DNA of 64,000 bases from DATKIY01 sp963726755 (GCA_963726755.1 CAVSDB010000002.1:248001-312000); one strand, 5' to 3'. Counted from the first letter of the stretch, positions 38,218 to 46,670 are shown. Notes: generated by a model from the letters alone, not told the origin. Numbers and translations are program-made.

Positions 38218-38715
38218 GTGCGACCCACCCTTCGCCTGGCCCGTCCTAGCGAGTACACCGCCATCGGCGAATTAACGCTGCAGTCCTACGCCGAGGTGCT
38301 CATCGAGGGTGGCGACGACCCTTATCGCACCGAACTGCTGGACGCCGCACAGCGCGGCGAGAAAGCGGAGTTGTGGGTCGCCGTCGATGACGATGACGTC
38401 CTGCTCGGAACCGTCACAGTCGGACGTCCGGGGACGCCGTACGCCGAGATCGCCAAACCCGACGAGGTTGAGGTGCGAATGCTCGGTGTCTCACCCGATC
38501 ACGGTCGACGCGGCATCGGACGTCTCCTGATGGAGCACGTGCACAACTTGGCAGCAGCAGAAGAATTCGCGAACGTGGTGTTGTCGGTCATCTCGACGAA
38601 CACCGCGGCCGCTTCGTTCTACCTCGCCCTCGGCTACCAGCGATGTCCAGAGCGAGACTGGCGTCCGTACGGAACCGACGAGATTGTGCTTGAGGTCTTT
38701 AGTCGTCCGGCTTAA
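38218..38715 (+). CDS. GNAT-family N-acetyltransferase
   Basis: 165 residues from a GTG at 38218, starting 21 bases after whiB1. The GNAT core: LRLARPSEYTAIGELTLQSY, LLGTVTVGRPGTPYAE, VEVRMLGVSPDHGRRGIGRL (acetyl-CoA loop) and VLSVISTNTAAASFYLALGY. Acceptor unknown; could be a small molecule or a protein amino group. The close spacing suggests co-transcription with whiB1. Confidence 0.82.
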   Translation: MRPTLRLARPSEYTAIGELTLQSYAEVLIEGGDDPYRTELLDAAQRGEKAELWVAVDDDDVLLGTVTVGRPGTPYAEIAKPDEVEVRMLGVSPDHGRRGIGRLLMEHVHNLAAAEEFANVVLSVISTNTAAASFYLALGYQRCPERDWRPYGTDEIVLEVFSRPA

Positions 38716-38727
38716 GCAGTCTGAGGT

Positions 38728-39675
38728 TCAGGCGCTCTGACGGAAAGCTCGACGGTAGGCCTGCGGTGTGGCACCGCGGTGCTTGACGAAGTGGTGACGC
38801 AACAGCGACGACGATCCGAAACCGCTCATGGACGCAACGCGCTCAATCGGTTCGTCCGTGGTCTCGAGTAAATGCTCAGCGCGATTCAATCGCTGCGACT
38901 TGATCCAGGCATGTGGCGTCGTACCAGTCTCAGCACGGAATCGCCGGGCGAACGTCCGCGCCGACATGTGCGAACGATGCGCCAACTGCTCGACGGTGAA
39001 CTCATCGTCGAGGTGTTCGGTCAACCACAGCAACAATGGCGCCAGCGTGTCTGCAGTGCACTCGGGAACCGGGTTTGCGATGTACTGCGCCTGACCACCT
39101 TCACGGTGCGGAGCTACGACCATGCGTCGTGCAATTCCGTTAGCGACCGCGGCACCAAGTTCCTTGCGCACCAAATGCAAACACGCGTCGATACCCGCAG
39201 CGGTACCCGCGCTCGTAATGATTGGATCGGCGTCGACGTACAACACGTCACAGTTGATGTTGGCTTTCGGGAACCGACGTTCGAGTTCGTCGACGTGATA
39301 CCAGTGCGTTGTGCACGCGCGGCCATCGAGTAGTCCGGCAGCACCCAACGTGAACGCTCCCGTACACACACTCAGTACTCGCGCACCGCGATCGACCGCT
39401 GCCCGCAACACGTCCAAGATGGCGTCACTGGGAATCTCTTCGCCAGCTGCGGGTACGCAGATTAGGTCAGCCTCGGCGGCGCGCTCAAGGCCATGATTTG
39501 GACTGATCCCGAACCCGATGGACGTGGTCACAGGTGCGGCATTTTCTGAAACCACCGCGAAGTCGAAGGCCGGCAGGCCCACATCTGACCGGTCGATCCC
39601 GAACACCTCGCAGACCACGCCGAGTTCGAAGGGAGCGACACCAGGAACGGCCAACGCGACCACGTTTTGCAACAT
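38728..39675 (-). CDS. GlxA-family regulator (DJ-1/PfpI domain plus AraC helix-turn-helix)
   Basis: 315 residues. Residues 1-170 form a DJ-1/PfpI-like domain (VVALAVPGVAPFELGVVCEV, VLSVCTGAFTLGAAGLLDGR with the nucleophile-elbow Cys). Residues about 210-310 are an AraC DNA-binding domain: FTVEQLAHRSHMSARTFARR, then FRAETGTTPHAWIKSQRLNR and VASMSGFGSSSLLRHHFVKH. Family members often control nitrogen or carnitine-type catabolism. It is divergent from a 54-residue membrane protein, with inverted repeats in between that it may bind. Confidence 0.87.
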   Translation of the reverse strand: MLQNVVALAVPGVAPFELGVVCEVFGIDRSDVGLPAFDFAVVSENAAPVTTSIGFGISPNHGLERAAEADLICVPAAGEEIPSDAILDVLRAAVDRGARVLSVCTGAFTLGAAGLLDGRACTTHWYHVDELERRFPKANINCDVLYVDADPIITSAGTAAGIDACLHLVRKELGAAVANGIARRMVVAPHREGGQAQYIANPVPECTADTLAPLLLWLTEHLDDEFTVEQLAHRSHMSARTFARRFRAETGTTPHAWIKSQRLNRAEHLLETTDEPIERVASMSGFGSSSLLRHHFVKHRGATPQAYRRAFRQSA

Positions 39676-39684
39676 GAGAGCAGT

Positions 39685-39759
39685 ATGGCAGTAACTTTGC
39701 GATAGGTGTCAAGTCTGCCACTGTTGGCAGTTTCTCCCCCAGGGCATAGTTACTGCCAT
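39685..39759. promoter_or_regulatory. Inverted repeats in the GlxA-regulator intergenic region
   Basis: A 12-base inverted repeat, ATGGCAGTAACT (39685-39696) and AGTTACTGCCAT (39748-39759), brackets a smaller one, CTGCCA-CTGT-TGGCAG (39715-39730). All four arms share the word TGGCAG or its complement. This is a good candidate for autoregulatory operator sites of the divergent AraC-type regulator. The right outer arm overlaps the start codon of the small membrane gene. Confidence 0.55.
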
Positions 39760-39922
39760 GAACACAGCAATCACACTCATTGTCAGCCTGGTGGTCCTCG
39801 TCTCAGTCGTATGGCTGGTGGCGCGTGAGATTCACCGGGACCGTCCCTCTAATGCTCCGGGAAGCATGTTCCACGACTGGCGCGCCGACGCGTTGCAGTG
39901 GCGTCACGTGGGGATCCGCTGA
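39758..39922 (+). CDS. Small single-pass membrane protein (54 aa)
   Basis: ATG at 39758, TGA at 39920-39922. MNTAITLIVSLVVLVSVVWL forms one membrane helix, followed by VAREIHRDRPSNAPGS and a soluble tail MFHDWRADALQWRHVGIR. The positive charges after the helix suggest an N-out, C-in topology. Not recognised. It faces the GlxA-type regulator and is probably under its control. Confidence 0.65.
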   Translation: MNTAITLIVSLVVLVSVVWLVAREIHRDRPSNAPGSMFHDWRADALQWRHVGIR

Positions 39923-39944
39923 TCCACTCAGTGGGCCTGGCCCA

Positions 39945-40331
39945 TCAGCGACTTAGTCGGTCAAGAAACCTCTCCCGATCGACGAGCACGCGGGTGAGCA
40001 CGGCGCGGGCGACAAGGCGATCCGCGTCGTCGGTCACGACCACCTCGAAGCGCAGGAGTCGGCCATCTAGATGGTCGAGCCTGGCGGCAGCACGAACCGT
40101 CTCACCGACCGGAGAGGCGCGCAGGTGCTCGACGTCAGCCCGCGTTCCGACGGTGGTCGAGGCCGGATCCAGGTCCGCTTGAGCTAGGGCAGCAAGACAC
40201 GCCGCCTCGCACAGTGCCAGCAGCTTGGGGGTTGCCAGCACGCTGATGTCCCCGCTGCCAACGGCTAGCGCGGTGTCGTCGTCAGCGACGACGTGAACCA
40301 AGGCGGCTTGCAGTCCCACCTCAAGGCCCAT
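39945..40331 (-). CDS. Fluoroacetyl-CoA thioesterase-like hotdog protein (FlK family)
   Basis: 128 residues. FlK-like thioesterase signature: SVLATPKLLALCEAACLAAL, TTVGTRADVEHLRASPVGET, then LDHLDGRLLRFEVVVTDDAD and a C-terminal RVLVDRERFLDRL. The HLRASPVG block matches the FlK catalytic His region. Most members are general acyl-CoA thioesterases rather than fluoroacetate-specific. The second palindromic repeat lies 39 bases upstream of its start. Confidence 0.78.
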   Translation of the reverse strand: MGLEVGLQAALVHVVADDDTALAVGSGDISVLATPKLLALCEAACLAALAQADLDPASTTVGTRADVEHLRASPVGETVRAAARLDHLDGRLLRFEVVVTDDADRLVARAVLTRVLVDRERFLDRLSR

Positions 40332-40369
40332 GTTCGGACCCTATCCCCGCAAGCGCACGACTTCCCCGA

Positions 40370-40423
40370 AGTTGCTAGGCAGGACGGGCGCTATAGCGCC
40401 CGCTGCGTCTAGCAACTTGAAGT
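40370..40423. repeat. Palindromic repeat element, copy 2 (opposite orientation)
   Basis: Starts AGTTGCTAGGCAGGACGGGC, centre GCGCTATAGCGC, ends TCTAGCAACT followed by TGAAGT, the complement of the ACTTCA that precedes copy 1. The outer nine bases and inner block of the arms pair perfectly, with five mismatched positions (10 and 12-15) in between, so this copy is more degenerate than the one at 36484. Confidence 0.83.
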
Positions 40424-40446
40424 CGGCAGGGCGAGCCGAAAGCGGT

Positions 40447-41556
40447 CTACGCCACCAGGCCGAGTCGGCGAAGTTCCACGGTCAGGTCGTGCGGACTGCT
40501 GGACGCGAGCATGGCCGCCTCGAGGGTGATAACACCATCACGGATCAGCGACACCAGGTGCTGATCGAACGTCTGCATCCCGTAGTACGAACCCTCACCG
40601 ATGAGCTGGGTGATGGTGCCGGTCTTGTCCGGGTCAGCGATCGCGTCCGCGATACGTCCGGTGTTGACCAGCACCTCCATCGTTACGCAGCGGCCGTAGC
40701 CGTCGGACCGTGGAACCAGACGCTGGCAGAGGATTCCACGCAACGACTCTGCAAGCGTCATGCGGATCTGCTTCTGCTCGTGCGGCGGGAAGAAGTCGAT
40801 GATGCGGTTGACCGTCTCAGCCGCATCCGTGGTGTGCAGCGTTGACATGACGAAGTGGCCAGTCTCTGCAGCAGCAAGTGCCGCCTTGACCGTCTCGGGG
40901 TCACGCATCTCACCGACCAGAATGACGTCGGGGTCTTGACGCATGGCGGCACGCAACGCGGTGGCAAAGTCTTTGGTGTCGAGTTTCACTTCGCGCTGGT
41001 TAATCATTGCCAGCTTGTCGTAGTGAAGAACCTCGATGGGGTCTTCGATAGTGACCGCGTGAATCTCGCGGTTGCTGTTGATGTGGTCGATCATTCCGGC
41101 CAGCGTCGTGGTCTTACCGGAACCGGTTGGCCCGGTTACCAGCACAAGACCGCGCGGCTCGAGCGCCAGTGCCTGGACAACCTGAGGAAGCCCGAGATCG
41201 TCGATGCCGATAGCGCCGACAGAAACCCGCCGGAAGACCAGACCCGCTGAACCGCGAGCACGGAACGCGTTAACGCGGAAACGTCCAACGCCAGCCATCG
41301 AATATGCGAAGTCAGCTTCATTCGTACGTTCAAACTCGTCGAGTAGGTCGGGGCGCTCGGTGAGCACCTCCTTGACCATGGCCTCAGTGTCGTCGGTGTC
41401 GAGAACGTCGGCCTGCAGCTTGCGCAGCCGGCCGTCAATACGGACCCTCGGAGGGCTGCCAGTCTTGCAGTGCAGGTCGGAACCACCAACGTCGACGAGC
41501 GCGCGCAGGAACGGCTCCACAGAGTGTGGGGTGCCATTCGTCTCAGGAATCTCCAC
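40447..41556 (-). CDS. pilT: Type IV pilus retraction ATPase PilT
   Basis: 369-residue hexameric secretion-type ATPase that powers pilus retraction at the inner face of the membrane. The N-terminal part is LVDVGGSDLHCKTGSPPRVR, typical of PilT/PilU. Walker A is VTGPTGSGKTTTLAGMI; the Asp box is HAVTIEDPIEVLH; Walker B is DPDVILVGEMRDPETVKAAL; the His box is VMSTLHTTDAAETVNRI. The C-terminal AIRNLI-like helix reads IADAIADPDKTGTI. No other pilus gene is in the window, so the rest of the machine must be elsewhere. Confidence 0.92.
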   Translation of the reverse strand: MEIPETNGTPHSVEPFLRALVDVGGSDLHCKTGSPPRVRIDGRLRKLQADVLDTDDTEAMVKEVLTERPDLLDEFERTNEADFAYSMAGVGRFRVNAFRARGSAGLVFRRVSVGAIGIDDLGLPQVVQALALEPRGLVLVTGPTGSGKTTTLAGMIDHINSNREIHAVTIEDPIEVLHYDKLAMINQREVKLDTKDFATALRAAMRQDPDVILVGEMRDPETVKAALAAAETGHFVMSTLHTTDAAETVNRIIDFFPPHEQKQIRMTLAESLRGILCQRLVPRSDGYGRCVTMEVLVNTGRIADAIADPDKTGTITQLIGEGSYYGMQTFDQHLVSLIRDGVITLEAAMLASSSPHDLTVELRRLGLVA

Positions 41557-41668
41557 GAGGGAGGCTTCGGAGTTCTACGGCACTACCTTTAGCCCACGCG
41601 GGCTAGTCCGTTGCGCCCAGGGCCCTTTCGTGGGCCCGAAGCTGGCTTCCACGGTCCAGACTCCACGA

Positions 41669-41884
41669 TCAGTGCAGTTCGACCATGACATCGCCCTCTT
41701 GGACCACGTCCCCCTCATCCACAAAGACCTCCTGGACCTGCCCCCCGAACTCGGCCAGGACCGGGATCTCCATCTTCATCGATTCCAAGATCACTACGGC
41801 CTGGGCCGGTTCCACCTTGTCACCCTTGCCGACCAGCACCGTGATGACGTTCGCGACCATCTCGGCGCGGATCTCCTCGGCCAC
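41669..41884 (-). CDS. Small biotin carrier (biotin/lipoyl attachment) protein
   Basis: About 71 residues from the GTG at 41884 (AEEIRAEMVANVITVLVGKG). A complete biotinyl domain: AVVILESMKMEIPVLAEFGG, where the Lys of MKM is the biotin site, then VFVDEGDVVQEGDVMVELH. Matches the small biotinylated protein of mycobacteria (TB7.3, Rv3221c), which sits near whiB1 and sigH there too. It may serve as a carboxyl carrier for an acyl-CoA carboxylase. The frame is open to 41914. Confidence 0.85.
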   Translation of the reverse strand: MAEEIRAEMVANVITVLVGKGDKVEPAQAVVILESMKMEIPVLAEFGGQVQEVFVDEGDVVQEGDVMVELH

Positions 41885-41966
41885 AATGGCTCCCTTCGGC
41901 AGGAGGCCATACAACCACGCTTAGGGCCTGGTTGAGGCTCACCTCAACGCCCACAAGACCCATTCG

Positions 41967-43259
41967 TCAACGGTCAACGAGCATGGTCCGCTCGACCACT
42001 TGCGTCAGCAGACCGACCACCTGTGGGTCGTACTCGTAGGCCATTCCCAGGCGCAGTCGCTCAAGAGCGGCCAATCGACGATCGGACTCCATGGACCCGC
42101 CGACCAGATCGTCGTATGCATTGGCGGCGCGGATGATGCGACTTCCGATAGGGACGCCCGCATCGAAGGGTTCCCCTGGACGTCGATAGGGCGCCGCCTG
42201 CTGCTCGACAACGGTCGCGACTCGATCCATCACACCCGACTGTCGAATGACCTCGGCGCCGAAGGCGGCGATCCTTCGCTGCTCGTCGGGGGCAACCATG
42301 ACGGTGGCGCCCCCGGGGATCGGGTCAGTAAGCGACAACTGACCGATGTCGTGCATCAAGGCTGCGTACTCGAGATCGACCAAGTCGGCTTCGCTCAATC
42401 CCATTTCTCGTCCGACCGCCATCGATAGTCGCGCAACACGTTGCGCGTGGCCGGCTTCGGTGTAACCGCCAACCTCAGTAACCTTCGACAGTGCACGAAT
42501 CGTCTGCAGGTACGTCGCCCGAATCGCGGCGTAACGACGGAACGAGAATTGCGCGACGAGCAGCGGGATCGCAAAGACCGGCAATGCCCAAAAACCCATA
42601 ACTTCGGCGGCCAGAGCAATCAAGACTCCAGTCGCACCGATCGCCGATCCGATCCCGACGACCACCCGGCTCTCGTCACGAACACTGGCGAGGATGGGAA
42701 CGCGTTCGCGCCCTGACCGAGCCAACGCCGCGAGCAATCCGTCGACGACTCCACAGGCGACCACGACCAGCAGCATCAGCGCTGGTAACTGCCAGCTGCC
42801 ATCGTCGATCCCATTCAGCATTCCGCTGTCGTAAAGCGGCCGGAACAATGCCGCCGCCAGACCGGTGACCAGGATGCGACGAGCCAGCAATTCCAAGCGT
42901 GGTGGTTGTCCGACGGCCACGTGCGGAATCGTTCCCACGATGACCGCGATCGTGGTCAACGCGACGACCTGGCCAACGCCTTGAGTCGTTGCGACGACCC
43001 CTTGAGGCATCCGGAACTCGCCAAGCAGTGCGTACGCGAGCGCACCAGCGGCAGCCAACGGGGCCGCACTTCGATCTCCGGGAAGGTTCACGCGAACCAA
43101 CTCGCCAACCGCTACCAACGTGCCGAATGCGACCGCGATCGCGACCTGATCGACGCCATTGACAGCGGTCGCGGCGACTCCGGCGACGGCAAACAACAAC
43201 CCCCCGATGATCACGAGGACCGATCCCCCGGAGAACTCGTCCGACCAGGCGCTCCTCAC
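41967..43259 (-). CDS. Membrane HD-domain protein (degenerate HD-GYP)
   Basis: 430 residues. Six to eight transmembrane helices in the first 240 residues (VLVIIGGLLFAVAGVAATAV and others), then a cytosolic HD domain: AGHAQRVARLSMAVGREMGL, LEYAALMHDIGQLSLTDPIP. The metal-binding HD is present, but the HHExxDGxGYP signature is replaced by EQQAAPYRRPGEPFDAG, so cyclic-di-GMP hydrolysis is doubtful. Paralogue of the gene immediately upstream, which it overlaps by four bases. Confidence 0.8.
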   Translation of the reverse strand: MRSAWSDEFSGGSVLVIIGGLLFAVAGVAATAVNGVDQVAIAVAFGTLVAVGELVRVNLPGDRSAAPLAAAGALAYALLGEFRMPQGVVATTQGVGQVVALTTIAVIVGTIPHVAVGQPPRLELLARRILVTGLAAALFRPLYDSGMLNGIDDGSWQLPALMLLVVVACGVVDGLLAALARSGRERVPILASVRDESRVVVGIGSAIGATGVLIALAAEVMGFWALPVFAIPLLVAQFSFRRYAAIRATYLQTIRALSKVTEVGGYTEAGHAQRVARLSMAVGREMGLSEADLVDLEYAALMHDIGQLSLTDPIPGGATVMVAPDEQRRIAAFGAEVIRQSGVMDRVATVVEQQAAPYRRPGEPFDAGVPIGSRIIRAANAYDDLVGGSMESDRRLAALERLRLGMAYEYDPQVVGLLTQVVERTMLVDR

Positions 43260-44722
43260 GACCAGCCACCCCGCTGCAGCACATCTCGGTCGTGCAGGCT
43301 CCGAGCTTCGGCAAGCTCGGCCTGCCTAGCCGCCCGGGCGACCTCGGCGTCGTGCCCAGTCGGTTGCTCGACAGTCGGGTCGTCGTGGTCGTAGGAGAAC
43401 TCCCGCTCGAACTCGTCTTCGATGGCAACTTCCGGCGCAACAGTGCGCCAGGTCTCGCGCTCTAAAGCGGCCACCAGGGCCTTAACCATGCGGTCGTCGA
43501 ACTGGGTGCCAGCGCAGGACCGCAGTTCCTCAATCGCCTCCGCGATGCTGCGAGCGCCGCGGTATGAGCGAGTTGTCGTCATCGAGTCGAACGCGTCAGC
43601 GACCGCGATCACCCTGGCGAACTCTGGGATCTCTTCGCCCTTCAAACCGCTCGGATATCCGCGTCCGTCTAGCCGCTCGTGGTGGTGAAGGATTCCGGAG
43701 TACGCCTCCTCGAGGAACGCGATGCCACGAACCATCTCGGTGCCGCGGACTGGGTGAAGTTGGATCGCCGCGTACTCGATGTCAGTCAGCGGTCCGTTCT
43801 TCTGCAACACCCGAGTTGGCACGCCGAGTTTGCCAACGTCGTGCAGGATGCCCGCGTATCGAAGTGCTTCGACGCGTTCTTCACGCATCCCAACGACCCG
43901 GGCGATCATCACCGAGGCCCGCGAAACCCGCTCACTGTGTCCGCGTGTGTAGTGGTCCTTGGTTTCCACCGCCTGAACCAGCGAACGGATGGTTGCCTGA
44001 TACGCCTGACGTTGTTCGGCGTACTGGGCGAACGCCCATCGGGCGACCAGTAGCGGAATGAGCACCAGGGCTGCGGCAAATCCCCCACCGATCGACCACA
44101 GCACCGCCATCAACAGTCCGAACAAGCCGTACGCGAAATACGGGACAACGGACGTCAAGACCATCGCGCGCCAAACCGAACGCGGTTTGATCTGCTCTTG
44201 GCAACGCAGCACCCCGAGCATGAGCGAGGCATTCACCGCGATGACGGCAACGATCGAGGCGACAATCGCCAGCAGTTGACCAACCGCGAAACCTTCCGCA
44301 TCAAGGTTGGCGACAGGAGCACCACCCGCGGAGGAATAGACCAGACCGCCAGCCAAACCGATCAGCACCCACTGCGACGAGTTGAAGACTCTGCGTGCCC
44401 AGTCCTGCCCTTGGTGCAGCACCAGTCCAGCCGCGCCAACCACACATGCGACCGGCCATCCGCCGATGAGATAGGCGGCGATGAGAATGGGAGCCTTCGG
44501 AGTCAGCGTGACGTTTGAGATCAGGTCGCTGCGTAGCGCAGTGGACACGATGAAGATGGGGACGAGAACGGCGATGGCACGCAGCAACTCCGCTTCAGTT
44601 CCTGCTGCTCGCGCATCGATGACGGACCGCGTGACAACGACGACAGACGCCGAGACGGCGACTGTCGCCAGTAACGCCGTTATCGCGACGTACCAACGCG
44701 TCGCATGACGCAACGTCTGCAT
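43256..44722 (-). CDS. Membrane HD-GYP domain protein, probable cyclic-di-GMP phosphodiesterase
   Basis: 488 residues. N-terminal membrane part of about seven helices (WYVAITALLATVAVSASVVV onward), then an intact HD-GYP domain: HYTRGHSERVSRASVMIARV, YAGILHDVGKLGVPTRVLQK, LHPVRGTEMV, SGILHHHERLDGRGYPSGLK, VADAFDSMTTTRSYR. All metal ligands and the GYP motif are present, so it should hydrolyse c-di-GMP. An acidic tail follows (EFEREFSYDHDDPTVEQPTG). I prefer the ATG at 44722; the frame is open to a GTG at 44761. Coupled to the degenerate paralogue downstream. Confidence 0.87.
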   Translation of the reverse strand: MQTLRHATRWYVAITALLATVAVSASVVVVTRSVIDARAAGTEAELLRAIAVLVPIFIVSTALRSDLISNVTLTPKAPILIAAYLIGGWPVACVVGAAGLVLHQGQDWARRVFNSSQWVLIGLAGGLVYSSAGGAPVANLDAEGFAVGQLLAIVASIVAVIAVNASLMLGVLRCQEQIKPRSVWRAMVLTSVVPYFAYGLFGLLMAVLWSIGGGFAAALVLIPLLVARWAFAQYAEQRQAYQATIRSLVQAVETKDHYTRGHSERVSRASVMIARVVGMREERVEALRYAGILHDVGKLGVPTRVLQKNGPLTDIEYAAIQLHPVRGTEMVRGIAFLEEAYSGILHHHERLDGRGYPSGLKGEEIPEFARVIAVADAFDSMTTTRSYRGARSIAEAIEELRSCAGTQFDDRMVKALVAALERETWRTVAPEVAIEDEFEREFSYDHDDPTVEQPTGHDAEVARAARQAELAEARSLHDRDVLQRGGWS

Positions 44723-44780
44723 CCGTGCCACTCCCGGGGAAGGAAAACGCAGGGCCAACACGGGATCGGCAGCAGCCGGG

Positions 44781-44906
44781 TCACTTCCAGTCCCAACCAG
44801 CGCAACCTGAGAGGAAACGCTCGACAGCAGTAGTGATCTTGCTCATGTTTTCGGAATCACCCCTTGCTTGTGATGTCGCGAGCTCCGCTAATCGCTCGCG
44901 CAGCAT
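44781..44906 (-). CDS. Possible small ORF (41 aa) before the HD-GYP gene
   Basis: ATG at 44906, TGA at 44781-44783: MLRERLAELATSQARGDSEN, then MSKITTAVERFLSGCAGWDW. It reads like a helical, charged small protein and the frame is open for 20 codons further upstream. No family recognised and no strong ribosome binding site. It may be real or chance. Confidence 0.25.
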   Translation of the reverse strand: MLRERLAELATSQARGDSENMSKITTAVERFLSGCAGWDWK

Positions 44907-45323
44907 CCGCTCCGCTTGGGTTGATCCACTACGTACGACTTGGACTCCTGACCACCGTGGTGGTCAGTTCGCCTGCTGCCGATCCCGAATTGGCTCTGTG
45001 TAGTTGTGGTGACGGTGGGCTTGCCGACCGGGGGGCCGACAAGGGTCCATCAAAAAACGATGGGTGTCGAACGGAAGTGAAGGGTGTTACTGGTGGTGTC
45101 GTCAAGGGGTGAACGGTAGGAAAGGCCCGATTCTGTGCGAAAAGTTATCCAGAAGTAGGGCGAATCGCCCATAAAGCCTAGAATTTACCCGAATGGAGCA
45201 CGAGATTCGTATCCGCTCTCCAGCCGGGTCTAGGCCTGCTTTAGCCTGCATTCAGCGGGCCCAGTGACACCACTCGAAACGAGGTCCGTGATCGAACGAC
45301 CGAGGCGAGTAAGTGGGGGGCCG
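44907..45323. other. 417-base intergenic region with hairpins
   Basis: No convincing gene. It holds TGACCAC-CGTG-GTGGTCA (44949-44966), and near 45160 a short GGGCGAATCGCCC hairpin followed by an AT-rich stretch (ATAAAGCCTAGAATTTACCC). It separates the leftward HD-GYP pair from a rightward hypothetical gene and presumably contains both promoters. Confidence 0.4.
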
Positions 45324-45785
45324 GTGAACTCAGACGACGTTCGCGCAGTCGCCTACGCGGAGTTGGTCGCCGGTCTGATCGACGCCCGAGATCGAGCCGC
45401 TGAGGAGCGCTTCGATGCAGAGTTGGAGGCGGCCGAGGTCGCTGGCCGTGTCGACCCGGAGACGGCCAGAACACTTCGTTGGTGGCAACGAGAGTCGCTG
45501 CGAGCCGTTGTGAGTCAGGCCGAGATGGTCGTGCCCCCAACGCTGGCAGCGCTCGAGACAGCGGCGCATGAGTTGCGCGAACGCACTCTCGCGCAACCAG
45601 GACCTGAGGCTGCCCCCGATGCGGCACACGAGTTGGACCTGCGCGATCGTGAACTGCCTGACGATGAGCAAGACGAGGACGACTACGACGATGGACCACA
45701 ACCCCGACACGCGTTGCCGCCCCCCACTGACCTAACGGCTCGGCGACTATTGGTTGCCGGACTCACGCGATTGCGTGATCCATAG
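45324..45785 (+). CDS. Hypothetical protein, 153 aa, acidic C-terminal part
   Basis: GTG at 45324 behind a GGGGGG run. NSDDVRAVAYAELVAGLIDA starts a long helix rich in Ala, Glu and Arg, with RTLRWWQRESLRAVVSQAEM in the middle. An acidic low-complexity stretch follows (DLRDRELPDDEQDEDDYDDG) and a short basic end. Coiled-coil character is likely. Family not recognised. The frame is also open upstream to 45264. Confidence 0.6.
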   Translation: MNSDDVRAVAYAELVAGLIDARDRAAEERFDAELEAAEVAGRVDPETARTLRWWQRESLRAVVSQAEMVVPPTLAALETAAHELRERTLAQPGPEAAPDAAHELDLRDRELPDDEQDEDDYDDGPQPRHALPPPTDLTARRLLVAGLTRLRDP

Positions 45786-45907
45786 ACTGAATAGCCAAGA
45801 ACTGCGGGAAATCAATCTTCCGCAAGAAATCAAAAACATAATCCCTCTCACAAACTGAAATTGACGGTACGACTTCCGTGACTGTGACTCGAGAAAGACT
45901 GACCTTC

Positions 45908-46609
45908 ATGCCGACGCTGCGACTCCTGCCAGAACTCGAGGACGCGATTCGTCACATCCCCGGCGTTCGTGCTGCGAGCGTGGTGACCGACCCCCAGGCG
46001 CAACCAACCGAGGTCCACGTCCTGGCCGCACCCGGCAAACCCGCCAAGCAGGTCGTGCGCGATGTGCAGTCGCTGGCGATGGCGCAATACAACATTGACC
46101 TCGACCATCGAATCGTCAGCGTTGTGCAGATCGACGACGACGCCGATTCGTCGACGATCTCGTCCGATCAAGTCGCTGCGACCGAGCCAGCCGGTGAGGT
46201 CGCCACCTCTGCGGTTCTCGACGAGGTCGAGGCAACAGCACGTCCGGCAATTGCGGAGATCACGCTGCGCAGTACTGGTTCGGAAGCCGAGGCTGAAGTC
46301 TCTGTGACATTCGCTGGGGCGGAGTTCACCGGAGTTGCCACTGGAGCCGGAGCCGCAAGCCAACGACCGCGCCTGGTTGCGTCAGCAACTCTTGCAGCGG
46401 TCGCTGAGTTGCTCGGACTACCTGCCGACGTCGAGAGTGCGTCGGTTGTCGATACCGGGACGAATCCTGTCGCCCTGGTCGTACTCACCCTTTCGTTGCC
46501 TCGACTCGGGTCTCAGTCCATTGCTGGCAGCGCGGTGGTGCGTGGGGACGAGGCTGAGGCGGTCGCCCGAGCCGTCCTAGCTGCACTCAACCGACGCCTC
46601 ACTGGCTGA
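45908..46609 (+). CDS. Conserved hypothetical protein, 233 aa
   Basis: MPTLRLLPELEDAIRHIPGV begins a domain with a beta-alpha-beta feel, continuing PTEVHVLAAPGKPAKQVVRD and YNIDLDHRIVSVVQIDDD. After an acidic linker a second half is made of alternating strands: AEITLRSTGSEAEAEVSVTF and TGTNPVALVVLTLSLPRLG, ending in a helix with paired Arg. The gene also has an open GTG at 45878. Similar proteins occur in other actinobacteria and Firmicutes as far as I recall, without an assigned role. Confidence 0.65.
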   Translation: MPTLRLLPELEDAIRHIPGVRAASVVTDPQAQPTEVHVLAAPGKPAKQVVRDVQSLAMAQYNIDLDHRIVSVVQIDDDADSSTISSDQVAATEPAGEVATSAVLDEVEATARPAIAEITLRSTGSEAEAEVSVTFAGAEFTGVATGAGAASQRPRLVASATLAAVAELLGLPADVESASVVDTGTNPVALVVLTLSLPRLGSQSIAGSAVVRGDEAEAVARAVLAALNRRLTG

Positions 46610-46670
46610 TTTCAGCGACAGCGGACTCCTGTGGGACGATGGCCGCTCCCCGTGATCGCAAGGAGTTCGT

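Noticed and set aside
42676..43440. 254-codon leftward frame rich in Arg, Gly and Ser
   Set aside because: Same-strand shadow of the two HD-domain genes in another frame.
44949..44966. TGACCAC-CGTG-GTGGTCA hairpin as a terminator or operator
   Set aside because: Short, with no adjacent regulator gene and no T-run, so it is only mentioned as part of the intergenic region.
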